64,000 bases of DNA from Ichthyophis bannanicus (Eukaryota > Chordata > Amphibia > Gymnophiona > Ichthyophiidae): NCBI GenBank assembly GCA_033557465.1, contig CM066037.1, positions 517,630,686 to 517,694,685 of the forward strand. The letters are read 5' to 3'. Positions within the stretch are counted from its first letter, which is position 1. Every line of letters starts with the position of its first letter. Shown one piece after another: positions 1 through 8,891 of the stretch. The position numbers and the translations under genes are program-made. Below the pieces are notes generated by a model. The model ran no database searches, had not been told where the DNA came from, and saw nothing but the letters and a program-made list of their open reading frames with translations.

Positions 1-823
1 ACGAGGACTCGGTGGGGTCGGCCCGGGCAGGGTGCGGCGCCAGCCGCCCCGACGCCGAGGGAGTCGGCGTCGGCGACCTCGGTCCCGAACGGGAGGCCGA
101 GGGCGACCTCGACCGAGGATCGAATCGAGTTCTCATCGACTCGAGGATCGGCTCGGTCTCCGGGGTCGACTTGGACGTCGACGTCCCGGCGGTCGGGGCA
201 GCGACGCCAGCGAAGCCAGCGAGCAGTGCCCGCTGCTGGTCCATGAAGGCAGACAGTCTGCTCTCCAAGGCCGTCAACCTGAGTCCGAGCTCAGGTGACC
301 CAGCAGCCCCCGACTCGGGCCCCGACGGCGTCGGGCCCGACGTCGGCTGTCGCGGAGGCGAGTCCAGAAGGACTACAGGACTTACCCGGGCAGGCATCTC
401 CGACTCCAGGCGAGGTCGCTTCGGGAGGTGTTCCTTCTCCAAGGACCCGGGGCGGCTGTCGGGGCTATGCGACCTGGCCCTCGCGGAGCCAGGAGCGTCC
501 ACCGACGCCGCCCTCGCGGGTTTTTCCTTCCGACGATGGTCCCCGGAGGGAGAACCCCGGTCGGAGGAGCTCCGGCGACGGTCCGAGCTGGAGCCTTTCG
601 ACACGGAGGCCTCCGACGAGGTCCGGGTACGGCTGGGGTCAGCGAAGATTCTCTCATGCTGATGCCGCCGACTTCTCAACGCCTTCGAGGACAGTTTGCT
701 GCAGGGCCCACAGATCAGTTCCTCATGATCCGGGCCCAGGCAGCGGAGGCAAAAGTCGTGTGTGTCGGTTAGTGACATATTTCGGTCACACCGACCACAC
801 CGCTTAAAGCCACTGGCAGCCAT
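1..823 (-). CDS. DIRS gag-like protein, N-terminal part, open to the window edge
   Basis: The minus strand is open from an ATG at 821-823 to the left edge, about 274 codons with no stop. No stop codon lies in the window, so the C-terminus is unseen. The product is the presumed DIRS nucleocapsid (gag) protein. Residues about 9-45 form a cysteine/histidine cluster (CGRC, then THDFC, LRCLG, and a final CGPC) spaced like the cluster at the gag start of DIRS-4 and DIRS-5. It is followed by a long Ser/Arg/Pro-rich segment and a short helical block with LRLTALESRLSAF and FMDQQRALLAGF. The same blocks occur in DIRS-5 gag (LRMTALESRLSAF), which supports both reading frame and start. The zinc-binding role is inferred from spacing. 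Neighbours are the 5' terminal repeat upstream and presumably RT/RH outside the window. Confidence 0.75.
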   Translation of the reverse strand, partial: MAASGFKRCGRCDRNMSLTDTHDFCLRCLGPDHEELICGPCSKLSSKALRSRRHQHERIFADPSRTRTSSEASVSKGSSSDRRRSSSDRGSPSGDHRRKEKPARAASVDAPGSARARSHSPDSRPGSLEKEHLPKRPRLESEMPARVSPVVLLDSPPRQPTSGPTPSGPESGAAGSPELGLRLTALESRLSAFMDQQRALLAGFAGVAAPTAGTSTSKSTPETEPILESMRTRFDPRSRSPSASRSGPRSPTPTPSASGRLAPHPARADPTESS

Positions 824-1059
824 CGGGGGAAAAAGGGCCCCTGCGAGGTCAAAGGACCGGGCTGCCAGGGAAAACGAAAACGAAAGCTGACTAAGTCAGA
901 AAAACCGAAAAAAGTAAGAGGACTCGAGACCGGCGTCGCGAGTCCGGGCGGGAAAACGATCGGCGTCGAACCGAAAGAAAAAAGTATAAAATAAAGAGGA
1001 AAATCAACTTTTTCGCGGGGACAAGACGGGGACGTCTGTAGGGCTCCGCGGAAAAAAGA

Positions 1060-1224
1060 AGACTGGCTAAGATGGCACCTTCGGGCGGGAAGACGACCGC
1101 GCATGCGCGCTGCAATTCCCAAAGGCTTTCTTTGAAAGCTGGGGAAAATTGCTCCGCGAGGGCTCCGTCGGCGCCGACGTCACCCATAAGTGAGGACTGA
1201 CTTCCTGCTTGGTCCTGGAGAATA
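1060..1224 (-). repeat. 5' inverted terminal repeat of DIRS-1
   Basis: The segment contains 'gatggcacct' near 1071, an 'aaaggctttctttgaaagct' imperfect palindrome near 1121, then 'cacccataagtgaggactga' and the terminal 'cctggag'. The same order of blocks occurs inverted at the 3' end of DIRS-5 (25774-25960) and directly at its 5' end (30775-30930). Confidence 0.75.
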
Positions 1225-1282
1225 AGTTGATCAGAAATTAAATTGTGGAAGGCTGGCCTGTAGTTAGGGCAGACATGAATAT

Positions 1283-1593
1283 AGTGTAGTTACTCAGCTG
1301 TAGCAGGTGTTCTCCAGGAACAGCAGGAATCAGTCCTCACATATGGGTGACATCAGCACCAACAGAGCCTGCCAGTAACTCTTTCCCCAGCTTTCAAAGA
1401 AAGCCTTTGAGAGATCCACCACACATGTGTGGCTGCCTTCCTGTCCAAGGGTGCCATTTTGCCTCAGTATGATGACATAGCTCAAGATGGCAACAAAAGA
1501 AAAGCAACTCCACGGGGAGGAAGGAGGGTTGCGAGGACCGATTCCTGCTGTCCCCCGAGAAAGCGTAGTTACTCACCTGTAACAGGTGTTCTC
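1283..1593 (-). repeat. 3' terminal repeat and part of the internal complementary region of DIRS-2
   Basis: The terminus carries 'gtagttactcagctgtagca' and 'cagtcctcacatatgggtga', like DIRS-5 at 25774. A second 'gtagttactcacctgtaaca' block lies at 1567-1587 where the ICR would be. In DIRS-4 and DIRS-5 the ICR carries the reverse complement of this block, so its orientation here is opposite to expectation. Confidence 0.65.
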
Positions 1594-1940
1594 AAGATAC
1601 CAGACTATCACTGGGGGAAGTATTGCCTCCTGGAATCGAGTCCAATGGCCACAACTCTTCCAGATTCTTCGGTTACACCTTTTTTATCTCAGGGATCGCA
1701 CTACTCTCCCCCCATACCAGTCTGGTACCTGGGAGCTAGTGAGTCCCATATGTGAAGACTGCATTCCTGCATGTTCCTGGAGATAGCATAGTTACTCATC
1801 TGGTACCAGACTGGTATGGGGGGAGAGTAGTGCGATCCCTGAGGTAAAAAAAGGTGTAGCCGAAGAGTTTGGAAGAGTTGTGGGCCATTGAACTTGATTC
1901 CAGGAGGCGATACACCCCCCAATGATAGTCTGGTATCTTG
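1594..1940. repeat. Foldback: about 137 bp inverted arms around a 72 bp DIRS ICR piece
   Basis: Arms 1594-1729 and 1802-1940 are near-perfect reverse complements. The outer ends read 'caagataccagact' and its complement; the inner ends carry 'ggtacc'. The loop at 1730-1801 ('cccatatgtgaagactgcat', then 'ttcctggagatagcatagtt') is the reverse complement of a DIRS internal complementary region such as 18090-18150 of DIRS-4. It may be a foldback transposon that captured the ICR, or a hairpin made during aberrant replication. No target duplication is visible. Confidence 0.8.
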
Positions 1941-2089
1941 TAGAAGTTCGAGACGGAGAGTAAGAGTTGAGTTTAAGTCCCAAAGAAGTGCTGGAGCAAA
2001 ACTTGGTCAAAGACAGCTTCCTGAAGGGAGTCTCTGTCCAGACAGTAATGTGCAGCAAAAGTATGAAAGGAGGACCAGGTAAATGTCCT

Positions 2090-2890
2090 CAATGGCTACT
2101 GAGTGGAGATTGGCTACAGAGGTCGCCATAGCCCGCACATTATGAGTAGTGACATGACCCTCCAATGAGAGTCCTGCTTGTCCATAAGCAAAGAAATGCA
2201 ATCTGCTATCAATTTAGATCAAGTAGGTTTAGTTACCGGTAGACTCAGGTGACTAGGATCGCTTGCAGTCTAAAGCATGTAGCGCTGCTTCAGTCCAAGA
2301 TGCATGTGGTCTAGGGAAGAAAATTGGGAGAATTACAGACTGGTTTAGATGGAAGAAGGAAACCACCTTCGGGAGAAAATGCAGATAGGTATGGAGAACC
2401 ACCTTGTCATGGTGGATTCAAGTATAGGGCGGATCCGCCACTACAGCTTGGAGCTCACTGATTCGGCGAGCTGAAGTGAGGGTGATAAGGAAGATGACCT
2501 TACAAGATAGAAATTTCAGTGAAGTGGTGGCTTTAGAAGTTGTGGCTTTAGAGATTGCGCCAGAACCTCGTTCAGATCCCAGGCCACCAGAGGCAGCTTG
2601 ATGGATGGCTTGGACAGCAGGAGACGCCACATGAAGCATGCTACTAAGGGGTGTAAGGAGATAGGTTAACCATCCACTGGTCTGTGAGAGGCCACAAAGA
2701 CACTAAGGTGAACTCTCCCCGAGTTAGTTTTCAGATCCATCAAGGAAAAGTGGAGGAGATATTGTTGAAGCGACCACCTGACAAGAAAAGGGGTCAATGT
2801 CCTTTGGAGAGCACCAGAGGGCAAACCTATGCCATTTGAAGGAATGAGACTGCCTGGTGGAATTCTTACGACATACAAGGAGGACATCCC
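2090..2890 (-). pseudogene. Tyrosine recombinase remnant of DIRS-2
   Basis: Minus-strand fragments match the recombinase of DIRS-4 and DIRS-5. At 2418-2639 the frame gives LKFLSCKVIFLITLTSARRI then SELQAVVADPPYT, which covers the first catalytic arginine region. At 2666-2887 it gives the N-terminal core-binding part (RWSLQQYLLHFSLMDLKTNS, then GRVHLSVFVASHRPVDG). At 2007-2201 it gives LEGHVTTHNVRAMATSVANL, holding the HxxR motif. The pieces lie in three frames, and the tyrosine-bearing C-terminus is not readable as one frame. Confidence 0.75.
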
Positions 2891-2893
2891 TGA

Positions 2894-3680
2894 TCACCTG
2901 TGGTAGGTGAGGTCATCGAGCACTAGCTCTTCAGCAGCCATGCTGTCAGGTATAGGGAGTAAAAACTGGGATGGAGGAACGTTCTGTGGTCCTGAGAGAG
3001 GAGGTCGCGCGCACATGCCAGGTTTCATGGCTGAGTCTGCACAAGGTGAAGAAGCAGAGGAAACCATGGTTGACAGGGCCAAAAGGGGGCTATGAGAATC
3101 ATTGAGCACCTGTTGGCCTGTAGCTTGAACAGTGTCTTGTGTATCGAGGGGATGGGAGGGAATGCATAGAGCAGTCCCCATCCCCAATGGAGAAGAAAGG
3201 TGTCCAGGGCCTGTTGGTGCAGCAACGGAATCCTGCAGCAGAAGAGTGGAAGTTGTGTGTTTTGTGAAGTGGCAAAATGATCTATGAGTGGGGTTCCCCT
3301 AGCGGAGATAATGCAGCAATGCTCCAAGGGAGAGCATTTTAAACTTCTCTTCACCAGAATCTTGTTGAGATCTCGAAGATCCAGAATAGGACGAAAGCCG
3401 CTGGTCCTCTTTGGAACCAAGTACTAGGAGTAGAACTCCTTGCCCTTGAGGTGAGGCGGGACTAGTCAGCTAGAAACCCAGCGGGTTCTTGCTGGAGCAA
3501 GTCGCAGTGAAGGGGAGTCATCAGGAGTTCTGCTGGAAAGAATGGGGGTGGTGTCTGATCGAAGTGGAGGAGGTAACCCTCCCCCACCACTTGAAGGACC
3601 CAGGTGTCATGGTGATGCTGGACCACCAGTTGGCTAAGAACACCAGATCCCCCCCACCCCACCCCCGTGTGCTGGGGGAC
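2894..3680 (-). pseudogene. RT/RNase H remnant of DIRS-2 with internal deletion
   Basis: The minus-strand segment 3462-3662 matches the RT N-terminus upstream of the palm (VVGEGYLLHFDQTPPPFF, like REGYKLHFSDLPP in DIRS-4). At 3025-3420 a frame begins with the RT motif block FRPILDLRDLNKIL. About 20 residues later it passes straight into the C-terminal half of RNase H (PLIDHFATSQNTQLPLFC, then FLLHWGWGLLYAFPPIPS). The catalytic LDDW region and the RNase H DAS motif are therefore absent. In DIRS-4 over 1 kb separates these blocks, so this is an internal in-frame deletion. Confidence 0.75.
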
Positions 3681-3699
3681 TAGGATCCTGGGGGAGGAG

Positions 3700-5500
3700 A
3701 GGCTATGCTCAAGGAGTCAAAAGCCCTCACCAGGTTGCGGCTGGGGTGCCTCCTGGGCCTTGGGGGTCTTAGGCTAACACGAGCTGTGCCCCTGTTCCTT
3801 GGCCTGCTGGCACTATTGGTGAGCTGGGAAGGCCAAATACTGGGGGTACTTTCCATAAGCCTTCCTCTTCTTCAGGTAAAGGGACTTTTCTCCCCTGCAG
3901 CCTTCTCTCAGGAAGAGTCAGCGGTTTTCTTGGAGAGTCAGGTCCTGGTCAGGAACTTGGACTCCAGCTCGGCAGACTTATCTGTCATGGACTTGCTGAA
4001 GAGATTCTCCCCCTGGCATGGGACATCGACCAACTTGTCCTGCACCCATTGCTCCAGGTCAGAGGACTGTAGCAAGGCCTGGCAGCAGGCACTAATGCCC
4101 ACTGCGGCTACTCAGGCCACAGACTCAAAGTAGTCATAGGCCACACGTATGATGAATTTGGAGCACTCCTTGACCGTTGAGGTCAGGTTCTGGAACCATT
4201 GAAGAGGTTCTTCTGCCAGCCCAGCTGAGAACCCAGCGAGCTCCCTCACCATGTCCCGCAAGTACAAGCACATATACAGCTGGTAGGCCTGGATCCAGCT
4301 GACAAGCATCGAGCCCTGGTAGCACTTTCTGTCCAAGGCATCCAAGGAGCGGGCCTCCCTGCCGGGGGGCACCGAGGAGTGCATCCTTTGGCTTTTGATC
4401 CTGCGCATGGCTGAATCCACCACCATGGAATTATGAGGCAGCTGTGCCTTTTGGAACTCGAGGCTCCTGAGGACTCAATACATGGCATCAAGCCATCTGC
4501 TCACAATCGGCACCAAGGCTGAGGTCTCCCATATGTGGAAAAGAAGCCGTTCCAGGATGGGGACAACCGGCAACATGAGCGACTCCTTTGGAGGAGCCTC
4601 ATACTTCCGCAGACTTCGTGGTGAAGCCAAGGTCTTCGCCATGTCCCGGACAAACTCCAAAAAGGAGTGGTCTTCAGGAGGGGACCAGCGCCGGTCCTCC
4701 AGAGGGGAGAGGTCTGAAGGGACATCTAATGGAGGCAGTTATCAGGGGACTCGTCATCAGTCTCCCAGTCTGACTCAGAGTCAGAGGAGACCTCAAGAAC
4801 CCTCCAGGCCTTGGGGCTGTGCCGGGTCACTGGTGCCACTGAACCAGAAGCGCTGGCCAGGAAAGTCCTCCGCCTCGAGCAGGACTGAGAACGGGGCTTG
4901 GAATCATCTCGAGGCCAATGGTGCTTCAAGATTGGTTCCACAACCTCCAGAGAAATCCTCGCAGTGGAGAGGCCGGTGGTTGGGACCAATGGCCCAGCGA
5001 AATCAGACACTGAACAGTGCTGCTGGGTCAAGAAGGCAGCGATGCTGCACTCTCAAGGATCACCATTCTGACCTCGAGGCCAGGAGGCTCTGCAGCCACC
5101 GGTTGGGCACCTAAAGCTTCGGGCCCAATGCCGGCTCCGTCGTGGGGGCGTCCTAGACTAAGATAGGTTTCGGGAGACTGGGGTTGATCTCCTGATGCCG
5201 CTGGAAGGCTGCTCCTGGCCATCGCCCTCAGCATCGCACTGGGGGCTCTGATGCTGGTGACTGTGAGACTAACCCTCAGTTCCAGCATCATCGCCCAACG
5301 ATGCCACTGATGATATCCGGCTCTTCGGGGGACAGTCTTTGGAAGAGGATCCCCTGTCTGATGACCCACGACCTCGGGGTTCAGATACCAAGAAGCTCCT
5401 GTTCCTTTGACATAACTGGATAGAGGCGAGCCATTGCTCGACTGCCATACAACCTGGCCTCTGGCACCTCCCACTCTGCCTCAATTATTTGCTTGATGGC
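3700..5500 (-). pseudogene. gag remnant of DIRS-2
   Basis: Minus-strand pieces align with DIRS-4 gag in order. At 4475-4660 (VRDMAKTLASPRSLRKYEAP, then HIWETSALVPIVSRWLDAMY) there is a match to EVAKGLSIS and DLWETPLTLSPHSRRLDTMY. At 4112-4426 (VVDSAMRRIKSQRMHSSVPP, then GREARSLDALDRKCYQ) there is a match to VVQSAMKRIKSTKRHSSAPP and GRECRTLDAFGRKIFQ. The acidic SDSESDWETDDESPD lies at 4726-5031, like the acidic block in DIRS-5 gag. Stops and frameshifts separate the pieces, and the N-terminal cysteine cluster is missing. Confidence 0.7.
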
Positions 5501-5518
5501 TCTGTGTATGAGGAAGGG

Positions 5519-5624
5519 TCCAAGGAAAGCAGGCAGAGCTGGACACCTCTTAAAATCCAAAGCAGTTTTTATTAACCCCTTTGGATTTTAAGAGGTGTTC
5601 AGCTCTGCCTGCTTTCCTTGGACT
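5519..5624. repeat. 106 bp foldback
   Basis: The arm at 5519-5563 ('gtccaaggaaagcaggcaga', then 'cacctcttaaaatccaaa') is repeated in reverse complement at 5580-5624 ('tttggattttaagaggtgtt', then 'gcctgctttccttggac'). The loop is about 16 bases. It lies exactly where the DIRS-2 gag homology stops and the DIRS-3 homology begins. It could be a miniature foldback element or a rearrangement scar. Confidence 0.85.
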
Positions 5625-5639
5625 CTTACTTGTTTGCGG

Positions 5640-7040
5640 GCAGGTGTGCCCCCTTTGTTATTATCCTGTAGATAGGAAGGCCAGCTCAGAGGACCAAAAA
5701 TCCTTGTAACAGTGGGTTCTCCAGGTGCGGAGTCGGATCCTGGGGTTCACAGGTGATATTAAGGGCCCCAAGCAAGTGAGCGATGAGTTGGCTAAGCTCT
5801 TCCCTCTTGAACATCTGAATGATTCTGGGGTCTTCCCCAGAAGGAACATCATCCCCTCGATACTTAGGAGGGCCTCCTCATTACCCAGTCCTGCGGGATC
5901 CTCTAAGGAGTCATCAGAGCCCTCTGAGTGGACAGAGGCACGGTCTGGGCTATCAGCGGATCGCCGCGGACCCATGCTGTCCCTCTGATGTCTCGGAGAG
6001 TTCCAAACTGAAGGTGCCCTTGATCTATCCACCAGAGTTCCCCTCTGAGCACCACGGCCCCTATTTAGCAAATAGGCCCAGTGCATCAACAGGATGAAAT
6101 CCATGGAAAAAGGAGTCCCCAGGACTCCCAATCAGTGTCCTGATTGGACCCCACACCTCTCAGGGTCACCTCCTGCACCCGCAAGGACCCGAGCGAGGAC
6201 TGGTCATAAGCACACAAAGCCACAGTTCCTGCCAAAGTTGGGAGAACTGCTGTCAATGACGGCTCTGAGCCCAAAGGAGCCACCAACTAAGGGGAAGCAT
6301 GGCTCTGAGTCCCGCTGCTGTCCCAAAGCTGTTCACCCACCTCGAGGTCTGCCTTCTCACACAGCCTGCAAAGCTCGACCGTGGAGAGATGGCCCCGACG
6401 CAGGCCGCAGCCCATGGAAATGGCTTTCGAAGAGGGCATAGGCCTGAAGACCAGAAGAAAAACGGCAGGAAAACACAACCAAGTGCCAGAAGAAACTGCG
6501 CCAGCAAGGAGAGATCACCGACGCCCATGGAAAATCCCCCCACAGAAAGGGCTTACCTCCTGGCAAGAATCACACTGAGCAGCACTCCACTGAACCTGGA
6601 GCTGCCCAAAGGAGACATGAACGCCTCAGCATTGGCCCATGACCAACTCTGCCCGACTCAGCCTTCAGTGGGATTAAGGCAGGGACTCTGTGTTCCCGGG
6701 TATGCTGAAGCCCCCCCCCCTCATCCCAATTGAACAGGCTCAGGGAGTTAGACAACATGCTTCCTCCTATGAGGCCCTGGGGCAGGCAGGAACCAACTCA
6801 CTTGAAACTAACCTTAACCAACCCTAAGAGGCTAAAGGCTTTTTTTTTTCTTTTCTTTTTTAAACTAAGGAAATCTCTAACCAGTGTAGCTGCTCCTTAT
6901 CTGCTGAAGACTGAGGATACTGGCTTGGTGGGAGGAGTCCAGGCTCCTAAGTAGGGTGATTTTCACCAAAGCCTGGAATTCTCACTCTCCATCTGCTGTA
7001 ATGGGGAGAAGTCCTGGCAGTCTGGACTGGACTGGGGGGG
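5640..7040 (-). mobile_element. DIRS-3, 5' part of an old DIRS element
   Basis: Minus-strand gag-like text (SEGSDDSLEDPAGL at 5661-6131; ELCRLCEKADLEVGEQLW near 6330-6390) is followed by a T-rich tract at 6840-6860. The segment ends in a 5' terminal repeat at about 6960-7040 with 'ctccatctgctgtaatgggg' and 'gtctggactggactgg'. That terminus resembles those of DIRS-6 (39010-39090) and DIRS-7 (43690-43775), so this copy belongs to a different subfamily from DIRS-2. RT and recombinase are absent. Confidence 0.6.
5661..6440 (-). pseudogene. gag remnant of DIRS-3
   Basis: A minus-strand open piece at 5661-6131 has a Ser/Asp-rich segment (DRASVHSEGSDDSLEDP) like the acidic linker of DIRS gag proteins. 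A second frame near 6287-6478 has a CRLC pair that may be the remains of the N-terminal cysteine cluster. The frames are broken and no full product can be read. The gag assignment rests mainly on position between the DIRS-type 5' terminus and the truncated body. Confidence 0.45.
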
Positions 7041-7395
7041 ACGCTATGGAAAAATATGTTAAAAAGCAGCAGGCCCAGCACAGATCCCTGGGGTATTTCA
7101 CTATTCACCTTTCTCCATTAAGAAAATTGTCCATTTAGTCCTACTCTTTGTTTTCTAGCTTTTAACCAGTTCCTAATCCACAATAGTACACTGCCTCCTA
7201 TCCCATGACTTTTTAATTTCACCGAGTATCTCATGAGGGACCTTGTCAAAGGCTTTCTGAAAATCCTGATACACTATATCAACCAGCTCACCTTTATCTA
7301 CCTGTTAATTCACACCTTTGAAAAATATAACAGATTAGTAAGACTTTCCTTGGCTAAATCCATGCTGGCTTTCCAAAAGTAGTTCAGGTACAATA
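7041..7395 (-). pseudogene. CR1 LINE reverse transcriptase fragment
   Basis: The plus-strand text 'tccctggggtatttcactat' and 'tatctcatgagggaccttgt' followed by 'caaaggctttctgaaaatcc' is the reverse complement of the CR1 RT segment also present at 51690-51900. It covers the GVPQG-type block to the DKAFDTV-type block. The frame is broken. DIRS-3 abuts its left end, suggesting that DIRS-3 inserted into this old CR1. Confidence 0.7.
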
Positions 7396-7560
7396 GGCAA
7401 TTCCCTGTTCCTGGAGGACTTACAATCTAAATTTGTGCTTGAAGCAACAGAGGGTTAAGTGACTTGTCCAAGGCCACAAGGAGCATCGGTGGGATCTGAA
7501 CCAGTCTTCCTCGATTCCCAGCCCACTGCTCTAACCACTATACTTTATAGGTAGTTTACT
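7396..7560 (-). repeat. tRNA-derived SINE, minus strand
   Basis: Read on the minus strand, the segment begins with an A-box-like 'tagtggttagagcagtgggc'. A B-box-like 'ggttcagatcccac' follows, then 'gtggccttggacaagtcact'. The same body occurs on the plus strand at 8640-8880. It is a SINE, not a tRNA gene: no acceptor stem or anticodon arm can be formed. Confidence 0.65.
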
Positions 7561-7614
7561 ATTGGATTTGTGGTGAAAGTTTTCATTTGTTATGTACCTA
7601 TAATACGTTTGCCT

Positions 7615-7619
<5 letters not shown>

Positions 7620-7647
<28 letters not shown>
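7620..7647 (+). repeat. Poly-A tract
   Basis: About 27 consecutive A bases. It may be a retroposon tail, but no body adjoining it could be identified. Confidence 0.9.
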
Positions 7648-7648
<1 letters not shown>

Positions 7649-8638
7649 CAGCATCCATTTTCACTTCACATGACATGTTACTATGAATTCTTTCGCATGT
7701 TTAATGTAAACAATCTATTGGGCAGTCTTAGAATCACAGTCAAAGCAAACTGGAAACTACTTTTGCCGGTTTAGAAATACTGTTAAATAAATAAATAAAT
7801 ATATGGGATGGTTTAACAGAGACTGATATCTAGTGGTAGAAATTCCTCATTCTTCACTCAGTCTGCGGGACAGACATTACAAATTCATGCAATTATTTCA
7901 GCATTAACCTCTAAAATTTTAAATGGTTCTAATGCAAAGAGAAATCAAGTGTTATATGATAATTATAACATGTAAACTATTTTTTTTAAAGCTGGAAATA
8001 ATCTTATGGCCAAGAAAATAAAAAAAAAATTATAACTACTGTAGGGCATTTTACCCCAAAAGTGCACATACTGGAAAGACATGATTGCACTAGTCATGCC
8101 AAAGATGTTCATTTCTAAATTCTGAAGATGGTACTAATAAAACCTTCCACAGTCGTGAAGTTGGTTTATTAGGTTAATATGTTTCTCAACCTATGAACCA
8201 ACAAATCAAAAAGCACTAAATACTAATATCAAAGTATTCAGTGATGCTAAAAACAAAAATTATCATTATTGGTGACAGAGTACTGAGGATCTGAAAGGTA
8301 TGGCCTCTCCTTCTGAAAAGGGCTATAGTGCTGCCTGGAAGGCCACTCAAGTTTATATTAGTTTGCCTGTTGGATTCTTTTTCACCATCTAAATTTGTAT
8401 TTACCTAGTGAAGTGCTGTGGGGGGAAGAAAAAAAATCCCACTTCTTATTTTAGGGAATAAGGAACAAACCAGGAGCTGTCTACACAGCAGAGATGGGGA
8501 AGTCTGTGGCCCTGAAGATCCGGAACTCAGCACTCATGTATGCTTAAAAACGGAAACTGATTTTCTGCTAACACTAGAGTTTTATTTTTGTATATTTTGC
8601 AACTAGTCATCCTTCATAACATCACTGAAATGAGTATG
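7648..8638. other. AT-rich DNA without recognised genes
   Basis: Contains a short (TAAA)n run at 7787-7803. The open frames are short and show no domain or codon signal, and I find nothing else here. Confidence 0.6.
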
Positions 8639-8891
8639 CATAAAGAACAACGTGGAGGAGTAGCCCAGTGGTTAGAGCAACAACTTAGCACCCAAGAAAT
8701 CTGGGTTCAAATCCCACTGGCACTCCTTGTGACCTTGGGCAAGTCACTTTACCCTCCAATGCCTCAAAAGAAAAGGCCTGACAATCTACTTCTGGTCATA
8801 CCTTGCCAAGAAAGCCCAGGGGCTGCTGGGTTGTCAGGAGTCAGCATCGACTTGATGGCACTTAAAAAAAAAAAAAAAAAAAGAAAGAACA
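8639..8891 (+). repeat. tRNA-derived SINE, plus strand, with target duplication
   Basis: The body starts near 8652 with 'gtagcccagtggttagagca' (A-box-like) and 'gggttcaaatcccac' (B-box), followed by 'gaccttgggcaagtcacttt'. The 3' segment 'gtcagcatcgacttgatggc' resembles tails shared with RTE-type LINEs. An A-rich tail lies at 8863-8881. The 8-base duplication 'aaagaaca' is present just before the body and again after the tail (8884-8891). Confidence 0.75.

Larger units (their letters stand above)
1..1224 (-). mobile_element. DIRS-1, 5' part of a DIRS retrotransposon
   Basis: This is the 5' end of a minus-strand DIRS element that continues beyond the left edge. It holds the gag start, a 5' untranslated region and the 5' inverted terminal repeat at about 1060-1224. 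That repeat ends in the block 'gaggactgacttcctgctt' plus 'ggtcctggag', which matches the right terminus of DIRS-5 near 30900-30930. The sequence is CpG-rich (many cgacg and tcgg runs), as in DIRS-5 and DIRS-8 and unlike the TG/CA-decayed DIRS-2 and DIRS-6, so this copy is probably young. Confidence 0.85.
1283..5506 (-). mobile_element. DIRS-2, decayed DIRS retrotransposon
   Basis: An old minus-strand DIRS copy. The 3' terminal repeat starts at about 1283 ('agtgtagttactcagctg', then 'caggtgttctccagg'). Recombinase remnants follow at 2090-2890, RT/RNase H remnants at 2894-3680 and gag remnants at 3700-5500. The gag N-terminus and 5' terminal repeat are missing: the sequence stops at the foldback at 5519. 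Every coding segment is frameshifted or interrupted, and CpG is largely decayed to TG/CA. The ICR region is rearranged around a foldback at 1594-1940. Confidence 0.8.

Noticed and set aside
12..807. Overlapping plus-strand frames of 88-216 codons
   Set aside because: They are shadows of the minus-strand DIRS gag in CpG-rich DNA.
8652..8720. A possible tRNA gene
   Set aside because: A-box and B-box words are present but no cloverleaf. The body continues into a SINE tail with poly-A and a target duplication.
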